This document shows positions 58,199 through 64,000 of a stretch of DNA of 64,000 nt, in pieces; within the stretch, counting starts at the first letter, position 1, and the number at the start of each line of letters is the position of its first letter. The position numbers and the translations under genes were made by a program. This DNA comes from Chitinophagaceae bacterium (GTDB taxonomy: Bacteria; Bacteroidota; Bacteroidia; Chitinophagales; Chitinophagaceae), in assembly GCA_016713085.1 (NCBI GenBank), contig JADJPV010000001.1, positions 248,001 through 312,000 on the forward strand, written 5' to 3'. The notes under the pieces are model-generated. The model worked only from the letters and a program-made list of their open reading frames with translations. It was not told where the DNA came from and did no database searches.

Positions 58199-58226
58199 GA
58201 GGAGTTATGTATATTTAAATGCTACC
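58199..58226 (+). repeat. Boundary/promoter-like motif before the phosphoesterase gene
   Basis: GAGGAGTTATGTATATTTAA, then ATGCTACC, is closely similar to 6513-6540 before the reverse transcriptase gene (GGAGTT, GTATATTTAAATG and TA[GC]C shared). It lies 53 bp before the phosphoesterase ATG. It may hold a -7 box (TATATTTA) or mark an insertion boundary. Confidence 0.5.
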
Positions 58227-58278
58227 CAAAGTATTAGAACAGGCATCACTAAATTTATAACTGTACTGTAAATATTAA

Positions 58279-59754
58279 ATGAAAAGAAAAATATCAATAC
58301 TACACATCTCAGATCTACATAGAAGCAAAGGTTGTGAAATTTCGAATGTTGCGTTGCTTTCCTCACTAATAAATGACAAGGATAAATATTCTGTTTCCGA
58401 AACGCCAAAAATACAAGCGCCAGATATAATAATAGTTAGCGGGGACATTATTCGTGGTTCTAACAAACCAGATGGCTCTGAAGAAGAAGTTCAAATCCAG
58501 TATAATGAAGCAATTTCATTTTTAAATGACCTGACTAACTCCTTCTTGGGAGGTAATAAGAAAAGAATAGTTATAATTCCTGGCAATCATGATGTCGACT
58601 GGAAATTCTCAAAAGAAAGTATGGACAAAATCGATAGTTCAAAAATTTTCGACGAGAAAAACAATTTTAAATGGGAATACTTAAATGATTCTATAAATCA
58701 AAATTCAAAAACAAGATGGTCTTGGAAAGACCTATCCTTTTACAAAATAACAGATACTGATAAATATAACCGCAGGTTGGAGGCATTCGCAAATTTCTAT
58801 AATGTTTTTTATGAAGGGAAGAGAAATTATAGCATTTCCCCAAAAGAGCAATATGACATTTTTGATTACCCCGAATTTAGCTTAACTATTACAGCATTCA
58901 ATAGTTGTTACAATAACGATCATCTAAGATTTGTTGGTGATATTAATTCTGAATGTATTGCTAATGTCAATTTAAAACTCCGTGATTTACAAAAGAAAGG
59001 CAGACTTATTTTGTCAACATGGCATCACAACACTAAAGGGCTTCCATACGACTCAAACTATATGGACAATAGTCGGCTTAAAAATTTTATTGATTCTGGC
59101 ATTGCACTTGGTTTTCATGGTCACCAACATAAGACTGAGCTTATCCATGAATTTAGTGATGTAATTGAACAAAAGAAAATAATTGTATTTAGTGCTGGTA
59201 CTTTGTGCGGAGGGCCAACTGAATTGCCAGTAGGTAATAATAGGCAATACAATATTATTGAAATAGAAAATATAAATGAAAACCCCTGCCTACAAGTAAC
59301 ATTACATGTAAGAGAAAAGACTGACTCTTCACCTCTAGACAATCCGATTTGGACAGCCGGAAGAATTGACTCAAAAAATATAAGTCATTATACTTTGGAA
59401 ATCGAAAAGCCCAACTTATCAGATAATAATAGCATTTTACTTGAAATTGAAAAATTAATGAATGAAAACAAATATTCTGATGCAAAAAAGGCATTATTAA
59501 CTCTTGATATAAATAGTGATTATGTAAAAAAGTTTTTAGTTGAGTGTATTTTGCAAACAGAAGATTTTGACTTAGCGTTAAAAGTCTTAACGGATCCGCA
59601 ATCAGATGAAGAAATCATAACGGTTTTGAATGCCGCCATTCAGTCAGCAAATAAACCTCAAATGAAAGAAGTGGCTGAAAAGATAAATAAACTTGCTCCA
59701 ACAAGTAAAGCAGTTACAGATTTAATTAAAACAATTGAAGCCTTAACAAGATGA
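58279..59754 (+). CDS. Calcineurin-type metallophosphoesterase with helical C-terminus
   Basis: Residues 1-300 form a metallophosphoesterase with all metal motifs: SDLH (D12, H14), VSGDIIRG (D56), IPGNHDVDW (N103, H104), STWHHN (H249) and GFHGHQHK (H280, H282). The last ~110 residues (LLEIEKLMNENKYSDAKKAL onward) are helical and repeat-like. The substrate could be nucleic acid, cyclic nucleotide or protein phosphate. Its stop overlaps the start of the HSP90-like gene by 4 bp (ATGA, 59751-59754), so the two are translated together. Codons are AT-rich compared with ppc, suggesting acquisition. Confidence 0.88.
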   Translation: MKRKISILHISDLHRSKGCEISNVALLSSLINDKDKYSVSETPKIQAPDIIIVSGDIIRGSNKPDGSEEEVQIQYNEAISFLNDLTNSFLGGNKKRIVIIPGNHDVDWKFSKESMDKIDSSKIFDEKNNFKWEYLNDSINQNSKTRWSWKDLSFYKITDTDKYNRRLEAFANFYNVFYEGKRNYSISPKEQYDIFDYPEFSLTITAFNSCYNNDHLRFVGDINSECIANVNLKLRDLQKKGRLILSTWHHNTKGLPYDSNYMDNSRLKNFIDSGIALGFHGHQHKTELIHEFSDVIEQKKIIVFSAGTLCGGPTELPVGNNRQYNIIEIENINENPCLQVTLHVREKTDSSPLDNPIWTAGRIDSKNISHYTLEIEKPNLSDNNSILLEIEKLMNENKYSDAKKALLTLDINSDYVKKFLVECILQTEDFDLALKVLTDPQSDEEIITVLNAAIQSANKPQMKEVAEKINKLAPTSKAVTDLIKTIEALTR

Positions 59755-62074
59755 GCACTACAAGCAAATTATCATTTCAAATCGAAGTTAGGAGAGTACT
59801 TGAAATACTTTCTAATGATATTTACGACTCACCCTACGCTTTATTACGTGAAAATATACAAAATGGATATGATGCGATTTTGATGCGAATGCAACTTAAT
59901 AGCGCAACACCGTTTGAACCCAAAATTATTGTTAACATCGACCCGAAATATATTACAATTGAAGACAATGGTATTGGCATGAATAGGGATGTTGTAAGTA
60001 ACAATTTCTGGAAAGCAGGGTCAAGCGGTAAAAACAATGAAATTGCACAAAAAGCCGGAGTCGTCGGGACTTTTGGTATTGGCGCAATGGCTAATTTTGG
60101 TGTGTGCAAATCAATAAAAGTCATTACGCATTTCGCAGAGGAAATGAAACAATTGAAACCTTTGCTAAAAGAGAATCTCTTTCTATTACTGAAGACTGTA
60201 TAGATATTAAAATCTTCGATGAAGAAAGAGAGCCGGGTACACAAATTATTGCTGAGCTAGATGACGCTTTAAATCTTACAGTTCAGGGAGCAATCAGCTA
60301 CCTTAACCCATATATAAAGTATTTAAATATCCCGGTAATAATAAATGGCAAATCAGTTAGTCAGAATAAATATATTGACATATTTGAAGTTAGACAAGAG
60401 AATCAATACAAAACTGAAACTTATAATATCGGCAATCAAAACAACTCGACTTTCACACTTACTATTAACTACACTAATCAAAACATCATAAAAGTTTTTT
60501 GTTCAAATATTTATATAAATTCTCAACCAATTATTGGCAATATCGCACTTTCACAGGGCGGCGGTGGAATTTACGGACTTAGGAATTACTTTGGTTTAGC
60601 GCCAATCCCAATTTCAGGTTTTTTCAATTTAGGTGGTGTTGTAAATTTATCAATTTTACACCCAACTGCCGGCAGGGAAGCATTGAGTAGAGAAAGTATT
60701 GAACTTGTTTCTCAAATTGTAAATACAGTCGAAACAAAAATTGCTGAATCGATTTCCAACTTAGAAATAGCTGATTTAAATCCGGGATTTTTAAACTATG
60801 TTTCATCAAAGAACAGGTTCGAGTTAGCAAAAAACCTAAAAATTGTTGCTCAGCCTAATGATGAAAGATGGAGTTTGAGTAAAATAACCCCTACTGTTGG
60901 AGGCAAGAAAGTTTATTATTACTCTGGGCGTGACCCATCTACCATTCTGCAATTCGGAAATGAAAATTCCTATCTGTTGTTATTAAGTCAAGATAATCCA
61001 AGAAGAAGAATACAATTAGAATACATTAAAAGATTAGGGGTAGAGGAAGTTCCGGATAAAGCAAGTGTTTTAAAAATATTTGAAACAAAAGATTTATCAT
61101 TTTCGGAAGTAACCTTAATTCTTCGAATTACTAATATTCTAAATGAAGATTATTTAATTGCAGATTCTAAAGTCTATATTGCCGATATTAGCCATCAAGT
61201 GCCTAGTTTAATTGATTATAAAGACAATGTTGTGATTGTTTACTTGTCTAGGCAATCGAGTGCTGTTAGGCAAGTGCTTCAAATTTACACAACTGATTGG
61301 TCATTATTCGGGAGCTTTGTAAAGGATTTTGTAAGAAATCATCTTTATCAAAAATTCTCCGCTTACGTTCCTTCCTCAACCAAACAAGGTGCAGATGCGT
61401 TGCATAAAATCCTTATGCGCAATCGAGAATTATATAAATACGAGTATTCCGATCTTGGAGCTCTAGAATCTTTACTTTCAGAATATGTATCGGGTGACAT
61501 TGATTTTCCAGAAGTTCTAAAAAAGTCAACAACAATAATTAGAACTCATTCTCAATTTGTAAGACAGAATCAAGTTGGCACTGTTGAACAAGAAATACCA
61601 AGTATTATCGAAGACAATACAGCAGACAAAACTACTTTTGATGAATACAGTGCTGTACCGCCAATAATCAGACAAGAAACTAAAACAGATAAGAAGATTT
61701 TAAAAACAGATAAAGAATATAAACACCTAAATAATTTCTCATTATTCCTAAGTCTTTCAGAAAAGATTTTTAAAAGTCAATTGGAATTTTTCTTAGAGCC
61801 ACATACGACCAAGGTAATTTGGAGCATGCATAAAGTGGTTTATATTTTTACTCATGCTTCAAACAATCTTTCACTTTATTATGACATAGAACTAAAAGAA
61901 AGGCTTGCAGATGAATCAACAGGAGGCAAAGCTATACCTACAACAACAATCATAACTGAAAACAGGATATTTATTCCAATAATAACTGAACTCAACTCAT
62001 ATTTTGATATTCATGAAGGAACTAAAGAGTTTTATGTTAGGTATGACATTATTACTGATTTTAACAACTCCTAA
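59751..62074 (+). CDS. HSP90-like (GHKL) ATPase, partner of the phosphoesterase (frameshifted)
   Basis: The N-terminal ATPase shows the GHKL boxes of the HSP90 group: LLRENIQNGYDAI (E34, N38, D41), IEDNGIGM (72-76) and GTFGIGAMANFG (106-112). SQGGGGIYGLR and PTAGREALSRESIELV follow, as in HSP90-type middle domains. About 400 residues of unrecognised C-terminal sequence complete the ~774-residue protein. The frame breaks at about 60140; adding one T to GCATTTCGC gives ITHFRRGNETIETFAKRE. Overlap with the phosphoesterase gene implies one functional unit. I know no named system with exactly this pair, so a defence function is inference. Confidence 0.85.
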
Positions 62075-62127
62075 CACACTGCCCAAGCTGTCCGCAATGT
62101 TCACTAAATAATAAAAACTGAATCGCT

Positions 62128-62157
62128 GTCCTGAGTTTGCAACTCAGGACATTTTTG
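62128..62157 (+). terminator. Terminator after the HSP90-like gene
   Basis: TGTCCTGAGTT-TGC-AACTCAGGACA (11-bp perfect stem) is followed by TTTTT. It marks the 3' limit of the two-gene cassette. Confidence 0.93.
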
Positions 62158-62201
62158 CCCTTGTTGGTATCTACAAAAAAAGCACGCCGTCGTCTGCTGT
62201 T

Positions 62202-62252
62202 ATCACCAACGACCCTAGCATAGGTCACTAAACTCATCAATTCAATCTTCGC
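62202..62252 (+). repeat. ~50-bp repeat, left copy
   Basis: ATCACCAACGAC, then AGCATAGGT.ACTAA.CTCA and CAATTCAATC recur at 63815-63864 in the same orientation. A partial third copy (ATTCATCAATTTCAATCCTC) lies at about 62655-62674, just before the dinB remnant. Confidence 0.8.
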
Positions 62253-62308
62253 AATACAAAGACAAATTTCAGGCTAAAACCCTCGTTTTCATCCACTTAA
62301 ACCGCATC

Positions 62309-62560
62309 TTACATCGTCCAAATCGATGCTCGCAGTCTCCAAATCGATCGTTACACTGCCTTTATTGCATCTTACACTGCCCAAATTGCGGCGTGCAGTC
62401 ACTAAATTGATGCGTGCAGTCTCTTGGTCGATCCGTGCAGTAACAAAATCGATCCTTACACTGTCTTAATTGCATCTTACACTGCCTTAATTGCAGCGTG
62501 CAGCTTCTAAATCAGCAACTGCAGTCGCTTGAACGGTATCTGCAGAGGCTTGAAGATAAC
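62309..62560. repeat. Tandem array of twelve 21-bp units
   Basis: Twelve consecutive units of exactly 21 bp run without a single indel (62309, 62330, 62351 and so on to 62560). A thirteenth, decayed unit may precede them (62288-62308). Each unit starts like C(G/T)T(A/G)CA(C/G)T and ends like AATTGCAT or ATCGATC. Two subtypes alternate irregularly: CTTACACTGCC..ATTGCAT and CGTGCAGTC..ATCGATC. The plus-strand frame gives heptads such as QSLNRSL, HCLNCIL and QSLERYL with Leu at positions 3 and 7, but two units contain stops. It is most simply a minisatellite or a decayed coding repeat. Confidence 0.92.
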
Positions 62561-62690
62561 AGTAATCACTTTTCTGTAAACTTCCGGCCTGTTACTAATC
62601 ATTACCTCATTCCATAATTCAGTAACTTTCTGCCGGAGTTGTATAGTAAACAAATTCATCAATTTCAATCCTCATTAAAATAACCAATCA

Positions 62691-63155
62691 ATGAATTTTC
62701 AGTATCAAAATCAATTGAAATTCTTGAACGCACTCCAACCGTTCTCACAGCCATGTTACAAAACTTATACCGGCTTCACTTCAAACAACAAGGTGCAGAC
62801 ACATGGAGTGCTTATGATATTATCGGCCATCTCATTCATGGCGAAAAAACAGACTGGATTCCAAGAATGGAAATCATTCTTTCCGGCAACAGGATAAAAC
62901 ATTTGAACCCTTTGACCGCTTTGCACAATTTGAAAACAGCAGGGAAAATCACTGGAGCAGCTTTTAGATGAATTTAAAACTTTACGACAAAGAATATGGA
63001 GTTGCTGCATGCAAAAAACTCACAGAGAATGATCTGCAGCAACAGGTATTCATCCTGCGTTTGGAGAAGTCACGTTGGCTCAGCTTCTTTCAGCATGGAC
63101 CTTCAACCTGAATCATATTGCTCAAATTTCCCACTGGCGCAGGCCTCCGGCCTGA
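62691..63155 (+). pseudogene. dinB-like gene remnant, multiply frameshifted and truncated by a REP
   Basis: Reading across frames gives a DinB/DUF664-type protein: MNFQYQ, SIEILERTPTVLTAMLQNLY, RLHFKQQGADTWSAYDIIGH (metal His), KTDWIPRMEIILSGNRIKH, SLEQLLDEFKTLRQ, NMELLHAKKLTENDLQQ, TGIHPAFGEVTLAQLLSAWT and NLNHIAQISH (metal His region). At least five shifts are needed in 430 bp (near 62713, 62903, 62945, 62990, 63042), much denser than elsewhere in the window. The last codons (WRRPPA, stop at 63153) are encoded by the REP at 63133, so the RAYT unit cut off the 3' end. Confidence 0.85.
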
Positions 63156-63159
63156 TGCC
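63133..63159 (+). repeat. REP of RAYT 2, left copy
   Basis: The 27-bp element has the stem CAGGCC-TCC-GGCCTG within ACTGGCGCAGGCCTCC and GGCCTGATGCC. It is repeated inverted at 63784-63810 with one mismatch. The two copies bracket the transposase gene. Confidence 0.92.
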
Positions 63160-63198
63160 AATGCGTTACTAAATTATATAATTCAGTAACTTTCTGCT

Positions 63199-63756
63199 GT
63201 GAGTTCAAAGTATAAGTTTACAGATAAACAGGCAACCTATTTTATTACAGCAGCTACGGTTGACTGGATAGATGTTTTTACACGACCTGTTTACCGTGAT
63301 ATCCTGCTCGACAGTTTTCGCTACTGTCAGAAAAACCAGGGCTTACAAATACATGCATGGGTCTTAATGCCTAATCATTTTCACATGATCTGTTCATTTG
63401 TGAATGACAATGATCCGGGCATGGTTATAAAAAACATTAAAAGCTTTACTGCTTTAAAAATCATTGATTCTGTTATCAATCATCCGCAGGAAAGCAGAAG
63501 AGAGTGGATGCTGGATGTGTTTGAAAAAAACGGCACAGCAAATAAAAGCAATCAGCGCTTCCAGTTCTGGCAACATGAAAACCATCCTGTATTGTTAGAT
63601 ACAAATGAAATGCTGGAGCAGCGGTTTACCTACCTTCATGAAAACCCGGTACGTGCAGGTTTTGTATCAGTACCGGAACATTGGTTATACAGCAGTGCAA
63701 TTGATTATTATACAGACAATCAAAAAGGCCTGCTTGATCTTGTATTTTTGAAGTGA
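63199..63756 (+). CDS. REP-associated tyrosine transposase (RAYT 2, Y1/HUH family)
   Basis: The 185-residue HUH nuclease starts at GTG 63199. Its motifs are YFITAATVDWIDVFTRPVYR, HAWVLMPNHFHMI (H60, H62), NIKSFTALKIIDS and FQFWQHENHPVLLDT, then YLHENPVRAGFVSVPEHWLY with SSAIDYY. It is clearly a different subgroup from RAYT 1. The gene is flanked by inverted 27-bp REPs 40 and 27 bp away and interrupts a dinB gene. The frame is intact. Confidence 0.93.
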   Translation: MSSKYKFTDKQATYFITAATVDWIDVFTRPVYRDILLDSFRYCQKNQGLQIHAWVLMPNHFHMICSFVNDNDPGMVIKNIKSFTALKIIDSVINHPQESRREWMLDVFEKNGTANKSNQRFQFWQHENHPVLLDTNEMLEQRFTYLHENPVRAGFVSVPEHWLYSSAIDYYTDNQKGLLDLVFLK

Positions 63757-63783
63757 CATATTTTTTCAGAAAAGTAACGAACA

Positions 63784-63810
63784 GGCATCAGGCCAGAGGC
63801 CTGCGCCAGT
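63784..63810 (-). repeat. REP of RAYT 2, right copy (inverted)
   Basis: GGCATCAGGCC-AGA-GGCCTGCGCCAGT is the reverse complement of 63133-63159 except for one base. It is followed 4 bp later by the right copy of the ~50-bp direct repeat. Confidence 0.92.
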
Positions 63811-63814
63811 AAAG

Positions 63815-63864
63815 ATCACCAACGACATGAGCATAGGTAACTAACCTCAGCAATTCAATCCCGC
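63815..63864 (+). repeat. ~50-bp repeat, right copy
   Basis: This is a direct repeat of 62202-62252 with several substitutions. The pair encloses the 21-bp array, the dinB remnant and RAYT 2. Confidence 0.8.
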
Positions 63865-63868
63865 TAAA

Positions 63869-64000
63869 TTACTTCACCTTCACAACCACTTTTCCTTTTG
63901 CACGACCTGCTTCTACATAAGACATTGCTTCATTTGTTTCTGCAAACGGAAACACTTTATCTATAACAGGGCGAATAATTCCAGCTTCAATTAAAGCTGT
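63869..64000 (-). CDS. Zinc-type alcohol dehydrogenase / quinone oxidoreductase-like protein, C-terminus (partial)
   Basis: Only the last 43 codons are present, read leftward from the window edge: TALIEAGIIRPVIDKVFPFA, then ETNEAMSYVEAGRAKGKVVVKVK. The pattern (I.PVID..FPF.E...A....E.GRAKGKVV) is the usual end of the NADP-dependent medium-chain dehydrogenase/quinone oxidoreductase family. The substrate cannot be told from this fragment. Confidence 0.88.
   Translation of the reverse strand, partial: TALIEAGIIRPVIDKVFPFAETNEAMSYVEAGRAKGKVVVKVK

Noticed and set aside
62309..62560. The 21-bp array as a functional coding repeat gene
   Set aside because: Each of the two most open frames (plus-strand leucine heptads, minus-strand xRFxxCx) contains stop codons in two units, and the plus frame has no start codon upstream.

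Overview
The window looks like a chromosomal segment of a Bacteroidota bacterium, most likely of the family Chitinophagaceae. Supporting signs are type IX secretion (T9SS) C-terminal sorting domains, Bacteroidota-type -7 promoter boxes (TAnnTTTG), a clade II-type nos cluster, and family members typical of this group (DUF5916, DUF6728, DUF2256, head-GIN/DUF2807, haem-binding domain, ligase-associated PdeM and helicase). The assignment is by gene content only.

Layout. 1-3.3 kb: 5' part of sucA, rpsT, an M14 carboxypeptidase. 3.3-8.1 kb: small accessory genes (YwqK/MORN protein, VOC protein, DUF2200, two unknowns) and an Abi/UG-like reverse transcriptase, with short repeats between them. 8.2-17.4 kb: ThuA protein, a four-module CBM48 protein with an aspartyl protease, YjbR protein, and a very large alpha-2-macroglobulin. 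17.5-20.7 kb: a REP-associated tyrosine transposase (RAYT) with its palindromes, then penicillin-binding protein 1C. 21-30.5 kb: DUF2807 lipoprotein, guaA, a periplasmic binding protein, DUF2256, Lhr-like helicase, haem-binding protein, PdeM, histone deacetylase-like protein. 30.5-39.7 kb: DUF5916 protein, XRE-S24 regulator, secreted serine hydrolase, CBS protein, surE, lpxB. 39.9-45 kb: one giant T9SS-sorted protein. 45-55.3 kb: fasciclin lipoprotein, then the nos region (globin, cupin, nosY, nosF, nosD, a membrane protein-NosL fusion, nosZ, cytochrome c), a Crp/Fnr regulator and a polytopic membrane protein. 55.5-58.1 kb: ppc. 58.3-62.1 kb: a translationally coupled metallophosphoesterase and HSP90-like ATPase. 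62.1-63.9 kb: a repeat-rich zone with a 21-bp tandem array, a broken dinB and a second RAYT. The right edge cuts an alcohol dehydrogenase-type gene.

How the parts fit. The nos genes form one leftward block for respiratory N2O reduction. Its promoter, that of the fasciclin lipoprotein and that of the polytopic membrane protein each carry a TTATGA-N6-TCATAA-like palindrome whose centre lies exactly 33 bp from a -7 box. This is the geometry of class II Crp/Fnr activation, and a Crp/Fnr gene sits inside the cluster. Two AT-rich cassettes (reverse transcriptase; phosphoesterase plus HSP90-like ATPase) are the best candidates for little-known, possibly anti-phage, functions. They share a similar sequence just upstream.

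Caution. About twenty genes, including housekeeping ones (sucA, ppc, surE, nosZ), are broken by single-base indels, almost all in short homopolymers and mostly A/T deletions. This is the pattern of uncorrected consensus errors. I therefore annotate the pieces as single genes and give the break points. The dinB remnant is different: its breaks are far denser and it ends in a REP, so it is probably a true pseudogene.
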